Origin: Bacillota bacterium | Lineage (GTDB): Bacteria > Bacillota > Clostridia > Acetivibrionales > DSM-1351 | Reading direction: 5' to 3' | Assembly: GCA_023439045.1 (NCBI GenBank) | Contig: JAEXOY010000015.1 | Coordinates: forward strand, 248,001-312,000 | DNA: 64,000 nucleotides | Notes under the pieces: model-generated | Told to the model about the DNA's origin: nothing | Database searches by the model: none | Seen by the model: only the letters and a program-made list of their open reading frames with translations | Program-made: the position numbers and the translations under genes | In this document: positions 42,701 to 50,880 of the stretch, one piece after another | Numbering within the stretch: the first letter of the stretch is position 1 | Layout of the letters: each line of letters starts with the position of its first letter

Positions 42701-42754
42701 CATAAAATTGCAAAACACATTATGCATAAAATTGCAAAACAATAATACATTATG
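42701..42754. repeat. Tandem duplication before the Na/Pi symporter
   Basis: CATAAAATTGCAAAACA...CATTATG occurs at 42701-42724 and again at 42725-42754, the second copy with a 6-nt insertion. Confidence 0.75.
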
Positions 42755-42783
42755 TAAATTTTCGTCGGAATCAGGAGAAAATA

Positions 42784-44448
42784 ATGGCAGAAAATATTAA
42801 AATAATATTTGGACTGTTAGGCGGAGTTGGAATATTTATCTTTGGTATGAATTTTATGAGCGATGGCCTCAAAAAGGTCGCCGGGGAAAAAATGAGGAGA
42901 ATTTTGGCCGTACTTACCAAAAATCCTTTGGTTGCGGTGCTTATGGGAGCACTAGTTACTGCGGTATTACAAAGCAGCAGTGCTACAACTGTTATGATAG
43001 TGGGCTTTGTAAGTGCTGGATTAATGACCTTAAGACAGTCAATAGGTGTAATAATGGGTGCAAATATAGGAACTACTATTACTGCACAGCTCATTGCATT
43101 TAATATTGGCGATTATGTTTATTTATTTGTTGCAATTGGTTTCATACTCTATTTCTTTATAAATAAACAAATTATAAAGTACATTGGACAAACTATTTTT
43201 GGGTTTGGACTTCTTTTTGTGGGACTAAATACCATGTCAGAACTAATGAAGCCACTAGCTCAAAGTCCAATTTTTGAAAATTTGATTTTACAACTTAGTG
43301 AACTTCCTGTTTTGGGGGTATTAATAGGTACGGCTATGACAGTTGTTGTTCAGAGTAGTAGTGCGACTATTGCAGTTTTGCAAAATCTGGCTTCACAACC
43401 AGGTGCCGATGGAGTATCTGCTTTACTGAGTCTTACAACAGCCATACCAATTCTATTTGGTGACAATATTGGTACAACTATAACTTCTATATTGGCATGC
43501 ATCGGTGCTAAAAGGGAAGCTAAAAGAACAGCATTAGTTCATTCAATTTTTAATATTTCGGGAACATTGATATTTATATGGTTCGTTCCAACCTTTGCGA
43601 AAGTAGTTGAGTTTATATCACCTAAAGGGCCTGAAGTTGAAGTTATTTCAAGGCAAATAGCAAATGCGCACACTCTATTCAATATTACAAATACAATCAT
43701 TTGGCTCCCAATGATTGGTGTGCTCGCTAAGGTTGTAACTTGGATAATCAGAGGCTCGGATGAAACACAATATGAGAATAGGGTTGTATATCTTGATAAT
43801 AAAATACTATCCAATGCAGCATTGGCTATGAACTTAGCAACAAAGGAATTATCTAGAATGGCAGAAATGTCAAAAGAAATGATGTTTTCAGCTAGAACCG
43901 CTTTTGTTGAGAATAGTAAAGAGGCTGCCGCAAAGGTAGATGAGATTGAAGACATTGTTGATATGCTACAAGCAGAAATAATCAGATATTTATCTTCAAT
44001 GATATCAGTGGAGTCATTGACAGATAGGCAGTCAATACGACTTGCAGGTTTAATGCATGTAACCAGTGATATCGAAAGAATAGGTGACCACTGTCAAAAT
44101 ATAAGCGAACTGGCAACTACAAAGATAGAAAAAAATATTGAGTTTTCGGACGAATCCTTTAAGGATATAGAGGACGCATTTGCGAAATTGACTGCGATGG
44201 TTGAGACCACAATCGCAGCACTAGAGGCTAACGATATTAGCTTGGCCAAAAAAGTGGAAGAGTACGAGGATAATATTGATGACCTAGAAGACAGTATGAG
44301 ATTTAGCCATATAGCTAAGCTTAATGACGGTCTCTCCAATCCTGAGGCCACTATAATGTTAATAGAGCTGGTGCATAACGTTGAAAGAATAGCTGACCAC
44401 TGTTGCAACATTTCTGAGGCGGTAATTGCGGATAATGCGGTTAAGTAA
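42784..44448 (+). CDS. Na+/phosphate symporter with C-terminal PhoU-like domain
   Basis: A 554-residue protein. Residues 1-320 are the Na/Pi cotransporter core with its internal repeat: AVLQSSSATTVMIVGF plus GANIGTTITAQL in the first half, and VVQSSSATIAVLQNL plus GDNIGTTITSIL in the second. Residues about 345-545 form a PhoU-type helical bundle (HVTSDIERIGDHCQNISEL and HNVERIADHCCNISEA). The membrane part imports phosphate with sodium; the PhoU part is probably regulatory. AGGAG precedes the ATG. No pst or pho genes are nearby. Confidence 0.94.
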   Translation: MAENIKIIFGLLGGVGIFIFGMNFMSDGLKKVAGEKMRRILAVLTKNPLVAVLMGALVTAVLQSSSATTVMIVGFVSAGLMTLRQSIGVIMGANIGTTITAQLIAFNIGDYVYLFVAIGFILYFFINKQIIKYIGQTIFGFGLLFVGLNTMSELMKPLAQSPIFENLILQLSELPVLGVLIGTAMTVVVQSSSATIAVLQNLASQPGADGVSALLSLTTAIPILFGDNIGTTITSILACIGAKREAKRTALVHSIFNISGTLIFIWFVPTFAKVVEFISPKGPEVEVISRQIANAHTLFNITNTIIWLPMIGVLAKVVTWIIRGSDETQYENRVVYLDNKILSNAALAMNLATKELSRMAEMSKEMMFSARTAFVENSKEAAAKVDEIEDIVDMLQAEIIRYLSSMISVESLTDRQSIRLAGLMHVTSDIERIGDHCQNISELATTKIEKNIEFSDESFKDIEDAFAKLTAMVETTIAALEANDISLAKKVEEYEDNIDDLEDSMRFSHIAKLNDGLSNPEATIMLIELVHNVERIADHCCNISEAVIADNAVK

Positions 44449-44493
44449 TTGAGGGTATGCGGTTAAAATGTTCTCGCAATATTGTTAGCAGTT

Positions 44494-44538
44494 TGATATA
44501 ATACCTATATATCTTTGGAAAATATAGGTATTATATCA
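44494..44538. promoter_or_regulatory. 17-bp perfect inverted repeat overlapping the deacetylase start codon
   Basis: TGATATAATACCTATAT (44494-44510) and its exact complement (44522-44538) flank an 11-nt loop. The left arm contains TATAAT; the right arm contains the AGGT ribosome binding site and ends on the A of the ATG. It can be an operator over promoter and start, or an RNA hairpin hiding the start. Confidence 0.75.
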
Positions 44539-45563
44539 TGTTCAAATTGACGAAATTATTTAACAAGCAAATTATTTATTCTGTTATAATAATACTTTCT
44601 ATAGGCATTACATTAACGCTTATTTGGGGCTTCAATAAAACTTCCCTGTACAATGATAAAACTCCAGAACACAGTAATACCTCAAGTTCTAAATACCCTA
44701 CTAGTTCAACAAATACTCCGCAGTCCGACAATACAACGACACCTCAGTCTATTAAGGTTCAACAGGCTCGTGCTATTAACTCATCAACGTCAACACCTCA
44801 ATCTATTGAGGTTCAGCAGCCTGGTGCTATTAACTCATCAACATCAACGCAAGATCAAGCAAGCACAACTCTGACATCTGCTGCTATTATGTCTTCCTCA
44901 GCGATAAAGGCAAGTAAGGCAATATTTGCTGGACCTAAAAAAATGCATGTTTCTCTTACTTTTGATGATGGCTACGATCGCACCGCTATTATGAAGGTTC
45001 TTGATGTGTTTAAAGAAGAAAATATAAAGGGTACCTTTTTTGTGATAGGGAAAAATCTTAACAATAATCAAGATCTATGGAAAAGAGCAGTAAAAGAAGG
45101 ACATGAGGTTTGTAATCATACCTATTACCACCAACTCTTGGGTAAAATGAGCGATGAAAAAATAATCGAAGAGTTTACAGAGTGGGAAAAGGTAGCGGAA
45201 AAAGTACTTGGGGCAGAATACGTAGTGAGAATGAAACAGGACTTCCCATTTATACGTCTACCTGGGGGAGAGGGTAATAATAACAATAGAATTTTATCTT
45301 TGGCACAAAGCCAGGGATATAAAGTAATTGGGTGGGATACGGATAGTTATACTGGGGTTATAAGACAAATGGTAAAGAACAAAAACTCAAAAGACCAAAT
45401 TGCAAAGCAGGTTTCTGTATATATACCTAAGGCAGCCAAAAAAGGATCTATTATTCTTTTGCATTTTAATTCTTATGATACCCAATACTTGAAGCAAACC
45501 ATTAAAGGTTTAAAAGATAAGGGGTATGATATTAAAAGCATTTCTGAGATAATCAAAAATTAG
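44538..45563 (+). CDS. Membrane-anchored polysaccharide deacetylase
   Basis: A 341-residue protein with an N-terminal membrane anchor (about 10-34), a Ser/Thr/Gln-rich linker (about 38-130) and a NodB-type carbohydrate esterase family 4 domain. Motif 1 is SLTFDDGYD, motif 2 the H-x3-H of NHTYYHQ, and motif 3 RLPGGEG; IILLHFNSYD closes the site. It removes acetyl groups from wall polysaccharide, probably peptidoglycan. The linker has an 18-residue unit repeated twice (TPQSI(K/E)VQQ, then a variable pair, AINSSTS). A weak ribosome binding site (AGGT) and the start codon lie inside a 17-bp inverted repeat. Confidence 0.92.
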   Translation: MFKLTKLFNKQIIYSVIIILSIGITLTLIWGFNKTSLYNDKTPEHSNTSSSKYPTSSTNTPQSDNTTTPQSIKVQQARAINSSTSTPQSIEVQQPGAINSSTSTQDQASTTLTSAAIMSSSAIKASKAIFAGPKKMHVSLTFDDGYDRTAIMKVLDVFKEENIKGTFFVIGKNLNNNQDLWKRAVKEGHEVCNHTYYHQLLGKMSDEKIIEEFTEWEKVAEKVLGAEYVVRMKQDFPFIRLPGGEGNNNNRILSLAQSQGYKVIGWDTDSYTGVIRQMVKNKNSKDQIAKQVSVYIPKAAKKGSIILLHFNSYDTQYLKQTIKGLKDKGYDIKSISEIIKN

Positions 45564-45564
45564 G

Positions 45565-45593
45565 TTGAAACGTAAATAAATGTATTCTATAAT
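45565..45593 (+). promoter_or_regulatory. Promoter of the ahcY group
   Basis: TTGAAA (45565-45570), exact 17-bp spacer, TATAAT (45588-45593), 72 bp before ahcY. Confidence 0.75.
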
Positions 45594-45664
45594 TTAATAT
45601 AATATTTTAAACTAAATTTTTACTATATTCTATAAATAAACTAATAAACTTTGGGGGATAAAAA

Positions 45665-46912
45665 ATGAAAAGCGTAATACGTGACATTGCTTTAGCTGAT
45701 AAAGGAAGACAGAAGATAGAATGGGTAAGAAAGAACATGCCGCTATTAAGGAGCCTTGAGGACGAATTTAGGGAAAATACTCCTTTTTATGGTGTAAGAG
45801 TTGTGGTGTCTGTGCACCTTGAGGCGAAGACCGCATATTTAGCTAAACTATTTGCAATTGGTGGCGGAGAGGTCTCAGTTACAGGAAGTAATCCACTATC
45901 CACGCAAGATGATGTGGCTGCAGCTCTTGTTGCAGATGGCCTTGATGTGTATGCTTGGTACAACTCTACCAAGGAAGAATATGAGGAACACTTAAACCTC
46001 GCATTAGGATATAAACCCAATATTATTATTGATGATGGAGGGGATTTAGTTAACCTTCTACATACCTCGAGAAAGGAACTGCTTCCTCATATTATGGGCG
46101 GCTGTGAAGAGACTACAACTGGTGTTCTTCGTCTTAAAGCAATGGAGAAACAAGGTATTTTGCGCTTCCCAATGATTGCGGTCAATAATGCACAGTGTAA
46201 ATACTTATTTGACAATAGATATGGTACAGGCCAATCTGTTTGGGACGGTATCAATAGGACTACTAACCTTATCATTGCTAGCAAAAATGTTGTTGTTGCA
46301 GGATATGGCTGGTGTGGTAAAGGTATTGCAATGAGAGCAAAGGGCCTTGGAGCAAATGTAATTATTACTGAAATTGACCCAATAAAAGCAGCAGAAGCTG
46401 TTATGGATGGTTTCAAGGTAATGAAGATGTCCGAGGCAGCTAAGGTTGGAGATTTCTTTATTACTGTAACGGGCTGCCGTGATGTTATAACACAGGAGCA
46501 CTTCAAGAATATGAAGGATGGGGCTATTCTTTGTAATGCTGGTCACTTTGATGTAGAGGTTTCTGTTAAGGAACTTGAAGAGATAGCTATAGAAAAGGCT
46601 CAGCAGAGAAATAATATAATGGGCTACAAAATGCCTGATGGCAGATGGATAAACCTTTTAGCTGAAGGACGCTTGGTTAATCTTGCTGCTGGTGATGGGC
46701 ACCCTGCAGAGATTATGGATATGAGCTTTGCGCTCCAGGCAATGTCTGCACAATACATGCTCAAGAACTATAATAAGCTGGGCAATTCGGTTGTAGAAGT
46801 GCCTGCTGAGATAGATAATGCAGTCGCAAACATGAAGCTTAAATCCTGGGGCATAAAGATAGACAAGCTGTCCAAGGAGCAAAAGAATTATCTTAATAGT
46901 TGGGCAGAATAG
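45665..46912 (+). CDS. ahcY: Adenosylhomocysteinase (short bacterial type)
   Basis: A 415-residue NAD-dependent enzyme that splits S-adenosylhomocysteine into adenosine and homocysteine. VVVSVHLEAKTAYL, GGCEETTTGVLRL, VNNAQCKYLFDNRYGTGQS and the NAD motif VVAGYGWCGKG are all clear. It lacks the insertion found in plant and alpha-proteobacterial enzymes and so resembles the Thermotoga type. First gene of a methyl-cycle group with mtaD (43 bp downstream) and the 5-formyl-THF cyclo-ligase gene. Confidence 0.96.
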   Translation: MKSVIRDIALADKGRQKIEWVRKNMPLLRSLEDEFRENTPFYGVRVVVSVHLEAKTAYLAKLFAIGGGEVSVTGSNPLSTQDDVAAALVADGLDVYAWYNSTKEEYEEHLNLALGYKPNIIIDDGGDLVNLLHTSRKELLPHIMGGCEETTTGVLRLKAMEKQGILRFPMIAVNNAQCKYLFDNRYGTGQSVWDGINRTTNLIIASKNVVVAGYGWCGKGIAMRAKGLGANVIITEIDPIKAAEAVMDGFKVMKMSEAAKVGDFFITVTGCRDVITQEHFKNMKDGAILCNAGHFDVEVSVKELEEIAIEKAQQRNNIMGYKMPDGRWINLLAEGRLVNLAAGDGHPAEIMDMSFALQAMSAQYMLKNYNKLGNSVVEVPAEIDNAVANMKLKSWGIKIDKLSKEQKNYLNSWAE

Positions 46913-46955
46913 AAATTAGCGTAGTTATTACATCAAGCTAATATATGGAGAGAAA

Positions 46956-48263
46956 ATGAATATAGATTTGTTAATAAAAAATGTTGATATTGTAACGGCA
47001 GATAGTGCCAATGCCATGTTTGAGAGTGCCCATATAGGTATCAAAAATGGCATTATTGAATTTGTCTCACAGGAAGTACCTGCTGATATTATTACTGCTA
47101 GAACTATTGATGGAAGACATAAAATAGCTATGCCGGGACTAGTAAATGCACATACACATAGCGCAATGACACTTATGAGAAATTATGCGGATGATATAGC
47201 ACTCGAAGAATGGCTGTTCAATAACATTTTCCCGATAGAGGCCAAGCTGTGTAGCGAAGATGTTTACTGGGGTACAATGCTTGGCATATCTGAAATGCTT
47301 AGGTCTGGAGTTACTGCTTTTGCCGATATGTACATGTTTATGGACGATGTTGCTAGGGCTGTTACTGAGACGGGGATAAAAGCTAACCTGTGCAAAAGCC
47401 CTGTACAGTTCTTTGAAGGCGGCGAACTCAAAAGGCTGGATAAAAGTCAGGGTACCATTGATTACTATAATAAATATCACAATTGCGCAGATGGCAGAAT
47501 TAAGGTTTTTGTTGAGATCCACTCTACCTATATGTTTAATAAAGGCACTCTAGAAAACGCGGCTAGACTTGCTAAGCAACTCAATACAGGTATTCATATT
47601 CACCTTTTGGAAACTACCACTGAGGTTGAATCCAGTAAAAGGGATTATGGAATGACTTCTGTTGAGATTTGTAAGGAGACAGGTGTACTTGATGTTCCTG
47701 TCATGGCAGCTCACTGTGTTCATCTGAGTGATAATGATATAGAAATAATGAAGGCAATGGGTGCAAACGTTGTTCATAATCCTACAAGCAATCTTAAGCT
47801 GGGAAGCGGAATTGCTAAAGTTCCAAAGATGCTCGATATGGGTATTAATGTGTGTCTTGGTACTGATGGCGCAGCTAGTAACAATAACCTCAATATGTTT
47901 GAAGAAATGCAGCTTGCAGCACTCATTCACAAGGGTACTGCCATGAATCCTCAGTTGGTAAATGCACAGACTGTCTTGAAAATGGGTACAGTAAACGGTG
48001 CTAAAGCAATTGGATTTGATGACACAGGTGTCATTGCAAAGGGTATGAAAGCAGATATAATCCTTGTTGATATTGATAAACCGCATTTCTATCCAAAGAA
48101 TAATCTCTGCTCTATGCTGGTTTATTCTGCTCAGGCTTCAGATGTTGACACTGTTATTATTGATGGAAACATCCTTATGCAAAACAGGGTATTTACTGCC
48201 ATTGATGAGGAAAGAATAAAGCATGAGGTTGAGGTACTGTCAAAAAGATTATTAGGGAGATAA
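46956..48263 (+). CDS. mtaD: 5-methylthioadenosine / S-adenosylhomocysteine deaminase
   Basis: A 435-residue amidohydrolase. Metal ligands are in VNAHTHSAMTLMRN (about 65), GIHIHLLETTTE (about 208), MAAHCVHLSD (about 249) and LGTDGAASNNNLNM (about 305). The family deaminates methylthioadenosine, S-adenosylhomocysteine or adenosine to the inosine form. Next to ahcY it would draw off the adenosine product or act on S-adenosylhomocysteine itself, and so pull the reaction forward. Exact substrate preference cannot be read from the sequence. GGAGAG precedes the ATG. Confidence 0.93.
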   Translation: MNIDLLIKNVDIVTADSANAMFESAHIGIKNGIIEFVSQEVPADIITARTIDGRHKIAMPGLVNAHTHSAMTLMRNYADDIALEEWLFNNIFPIEAKLCSEDVYWGTMLGISEMLRSGVTAFADMYMFMDDVARAVTETGIKANLCKSPVQFFEGGELKRLDKSQGTIDYYNKYHNCADGRIKVFVEIHSTYMFNKGTLENAARLAKQLNTGIHIHLLETTTEVESSKRDYGMTSVEICKETGVLDVPVMAAHCVHLSDNDIEIMKAMGANVVHNPTSNLKLGSGIAKVPKMLDMGINVCLGTDGAASNNNLNMFEEMQLAALIHKGTAMNPQLVNAQTVLKMGTVNGAKAIGFDDTGVIAKGMKADIILVDIDKPHFYPKNNLCSMLVYSAQASDVDTVIIDGNILMQNRVFTAIDEERIKHEVEVLSKRLLGR

Positions 48264-48272
48264 GCCCCGGGT

Positions 48273-48341
48273 AAAGCTATGAAATGTGGGAAAAGCTATG
48301 AAATCCCGCAAAAAGCTATGAAATACAGGAAAAAGCTATGA
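48273..48341. repeat. 20-bp repeat duplicating the cyclo-ligase start region
   Basis: AAAGCTATGA occurs at 48273, 48292, 48312 and 48332 (steps 19, 20, 20). The fourth copy contains the true ATG at 48338. Copies 2 and 3 each open a seven-codon reading frame (MKSRKKL and MKYRKKL) whose TGA overlaps the ATG of the next copy. Confidence 0.9.
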
Positions 48342-48913
48342 GAACTGATATAAAAAGAACCATTCGAAAAGAAATTAAAGAGAGAAGAGCTAGCATGCCT
48401 TTCAATGAGGTGTTGGAAAGCTCTTCTCGTATTTTTGAAGCCATAAGAAATATGCCAGAGATAAAAAGCTCTCAAAAGATATTTTGCTATGTCAGCTTTG
48501 AAAATGAGGTATATACACACAGCTTTATTAATGAGTTACTGTCATTAAAAAAGGAGGTTTATGTACCATGTGTTGATACTGCCTGTAAATGTACTATGAA
48601 TGCGGTGTCGATTGAAAGTCTGGAGGAACTAGTACCAGGCTGTTATGGCATACTTGAACCTACCTGTACACAGGGGAAGATTATCTGCCCTCAAGAAATT
48701 GATACTATAATCATACCGGCAGTTGCGTTTGACAAGAATAGATATAGACTGGGCTATGGTGGGGGCTATTATGATACATATTTAGCCCAAACCAGCGATA
48801 GTTGCTATAAAATAGGTGTCTGCTTTGATTTTCAGCTGTTAGATAAGCTTCCTTTCGAATCACACGATAAGCAAGTAGATATTGTTGTGACAGACAAGAC
48901 AATTGTCTTTTGA
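48338..48913 (+). CDS. 5-formyltetrahydrofolate cyclo-ligase
   Basis: A 191-residue enzyme (MTHFS/YgfA family) that recycles 5-formyl-THF to 5,10-methenyl-THF using ATP. A basic N-terminus (RTIRKEIKERRASMP) and the signature AVAFDKNRYRLGYGGGYYDTYL near 130 are present. AGGA lies 8 nt before the ATG, inside a four-copy repeat of the start region, and the TGA of a micro-ORF overlaps the start as ATGA. With ahcY and mtaD it suggests a one-carbon unit group. Confidence 0.95.
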   Translation: MRTDIKRTIRKEIKERRASMPFNEVLESSSRIFEAIRNMPEIKSSQKIFCYVSFENEVYTHSFINELLSLKKEVYVPCVDTACKCTMNAVSIESLEELVPGCYGILEPTCTQGKIICPQEIDTIIIPAVAFDKNRYRLGYGGGYYDTYLAQTSDSCYKIGVCFDFQLLDKLPFESHDKQVDIVVTDKTIVF

Positions 48914-48914
48914 T

Positions 48915-49125
48915 GGACAAATTTTAAATTTGTACTCCTCTGAATATACTTTATTAGGGCAACGAAAAGAAGGTAGTGAAGTATATGCCAAAACTTAAGC
49001 CTAAACGTGTAATAGCAATCTATAAACAAAAGGTTGATATTATGTCACTTCTATTAAAAATTCTATCACTTTAGTCAAAAGATTATTATAGGACAAATTT
49101 TATTATTGCTGATTTATGAATATAC
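48915..49125. repeat. Spaced direct repeat before the recombinase gene
   Basis: GGACAAATTTTA, 14 variable bases, then TGAATATAC occurs at 48915-48949 and again at 49091-49125, 176 bp apart with identical internal spacing. The first copy also holds the dyad ACAAATTTTAAATTTGT. Between them lies a 29-codon frame (48985-49074) with a poorly placed ribosome binding site; I do not call it a gene. Confidence 0.65.
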
Positions 49126-49186
49126 ATCTTTTAGGTGTACAAATATTTGAGTTCAAAACAGCAATATTAGCTGTGCAGGAGTAATT

Positions 49187-50761
49187 ATGCATGGGTTCAG
49201 CAAACCGGATATCAACTATCATATTGGCATTTATGTCAGGCAGAGCAGGGATGAGAACGAAGAGTATATTGAAACCATTGAAACACAAAAAAAGCTGTTA
49301 ATGGAATATGTCAGGAGAAACAATCTAGGTGTTGTTTATAAGGTTTACGTTGATGATAACGTGTCTGGTACGGCATTTGATAGGAATGGGTTGAATGAGC
49401 TCAAGAAGGATGTACTTTCGTGTAATATCAATCTGGTAGTACTAAAGGATTTATCAAGGTTAGGTAGAAATAACACCAAAACACTACTGTTCCTTGACTT
49501 TCTAGAAGAGTATGGCTGCAGGGTACTGACCTCTGATGGGAGGTATGATAGCCTGAAGGACAATGAAACGGTAGGACTACAATCTTGGATTAATGAGAGC
49601 TATGTTAGGGATATTTCGAGGAAAATAAGGGCTAATTTAAGGTTTAAAATTGAGCAGGGAGAATATATAGGAAATGCTCCATATGGCTATGTAAAATCAG
49701 CAATTGAGAAAAACAAGCTGGTTGTAGATACCAGAACCGCTCCGGTAGTTAGGGAAATCTTTGAGATGTATAAGGAAGGGCATGGGTATTCCGCAATAGC
49801 AGGTATTCTGAATAAAAAAGGGTATCCTTCTCCATCTTCAAAGAACTCGGACGTTCCTATCACACCATGGAATCAGGTTGCTGTACAGAGGATTCTTTGC
49901 AATAGAGTATATATAGGGGATACAGTTCAGGGGATTAGTGAAAAGATTAGCTTCAAAAATAAAAAAACTCGCAGGTTGCCCTTTGACAGATGGGTTATTA
50001 CTACAAATACACATGAACCAATAATCAGTCCGGAGATTTTTGAAGAAGTGCAGAGAATCAGAGCGAGGAAGCGATCCAATCAAGGCTACAACAGAAGTGT
50101 CACACATGCTCTGAGTAATCTTCTGTACTGCGGTAAATGTGGCAGAGCGATGTATGTCAGGGTGAGGAAGGATAGACCTGTTGGTTATATTTGCAGCACC
50201 TATGGAAAAAATGGCGTTAAAGAGTGCTCGAGCCATTATGTTCCTGAACAGCATATAATTGATACTATAACAAATGAATTGCTGGAGATGTTATCAAACA
50301 GAGACATAATAGATAGTGTGAATGAAAAGTATAAGCAGAAGGACAACACAATTGATGATAGAGTGAATAAGGCTATAGCACTTGAACAACAGCTACAGTT
50401 AAAGCAAAAACAGCAGGATATATTATACCTTGACCGCTTAGAAGGAAAGATATCAGCACAGCTTTTTGAACGAATTAATAAAAGTCTCGAAAATAGAATG
50501 GCTATTATCAGGGGAGAGCTCGAGGAAATGAAGCAAAATGAACTTAGAATACTGGATAGAAGAAATGCAATTGCAGATTTTGCTGAACGTATCAAAAAAC
50601 AAGGAATAAACAGAAAAATAATAGAGATGATGGTTAATAAAATAGTTGTTTATGATACAAATGACAGCTCGGTAAATGGGGATATAAAGGCTGACAGTAC
50701 TGACTGTCAAAATGGAATGATAGTGATAGAGTACAATTACGATAACTGGAGAGAGGCTTGA
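49187..50761 (+). CDS. Large serine recombinase
   Basis: A 524-residue site-specific recombinase. The resolvase domain has GIYVRQSRDENEE with nucleophile Ser20, and LKDLSRLGRN near 90. A recombinase domain (about 165-290) and a zinc ribbon (LYCGKCGRAMY and CSTYGKNGVKEC) follow, then a long coiled-coil region (about 370-470). This layout is that of phage and transposon integrases and of SpoIVCA-like excision enzymes. AGGAG stands 5 nt before the ATG. No other mobile genes, no partner gene and no obvious att pair are nearby, so it may be a remnant or a domesticated enzyme. Confidence 0.93.
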   Translation: MHGFSKPDINYHIGIYVRQSRDENEEYIETIETQKKLLMEYVRRNNLGVVYKVYVDDNVSGTAFDRNGLNELKKDVLSCNINLVVLKDLSRLGRNNTKTLLFLDFLEEYGCRVLTSDGRYDSLKDNETVGLQSWINESYVRDISRKIRANLRFKIEQGEYIGNAPYGYVKSAIEKNKLVVDTRTAPVVREIFEMYKEGHGYSAIAGILNKKGYPSPSSKNSDVPITPWNQVAVQRILCNRVYIGDTVQGISEKISFKNKKTRRLPFDRWVITTNTHEPIISPEIFEEVQRIRARKRSNQGYNRSVTHALSNLLYCGKCGRAMYVRVRKDRPVGYICSTYGKNGVKECSSHYVPEQHIIDTITNELLEMLSNRDIIDSVNEKYKQKDNTIDDRVNKAIALEQQLQLKQKQQDILYLDRLEGKISAQLFERINKSLENRMAIIRGELEEMKQNELRILDRRNAIADFAERIKKQGINRKIIEMMVNKIVVYDTNDSSVNGDIKADSTDCQNGMIVIEYNYDNWREA

Positions 50762-50817
50762 TTAACAAAGCGGGCTTGATTAACTAAGTGGGTTATAAAC
50801 GAAGGGACTTGATCAAC
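50758..50817. repeat. CTTGATTAAC repeat that includes the recombinase stop codon
   Basis: CTTGATTAAC(T/A)AA(G) occurs at 50758, 50775 and, as CTTGATCAAC, at 50808. The TGA in the first copy is the recombinase stop codon. Confidence 0.75.
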
Positions 50818-50821
50818 TAAA

Positions 50822-50861
50822 AAACGGTCAATCAGAAGTATTAACTTCTAATTGACCGTTT
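50822..50861. terminator. Bidirectional terminator between recombinase and apgM
   Basis: A 17-bp stem (50822-50838 with 50845-50861) has one position that is a mismatch on the plus strand but a G-U pair on the minus strand. It is therefore slightly better for apgM. Confidence 0.88.
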
Positions 50862-50880
50862 AATGTTAGTATTACTCTAA

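Noticed and set aside
48985..49074. 29-codon frame starting MPKLKPKRV between the two bipartite repeats
   Set aside because: The ribosome binding site is poorly spaced, no family is recognised, and the frame is short enough to occur by chance.
49187..50761. Prophage or integrative element around the serine recombinase
   Set aside because: Neighbours on both sides are ordinary metabolic or housekeeping genes; no structural, transfer or cargo genes are present.
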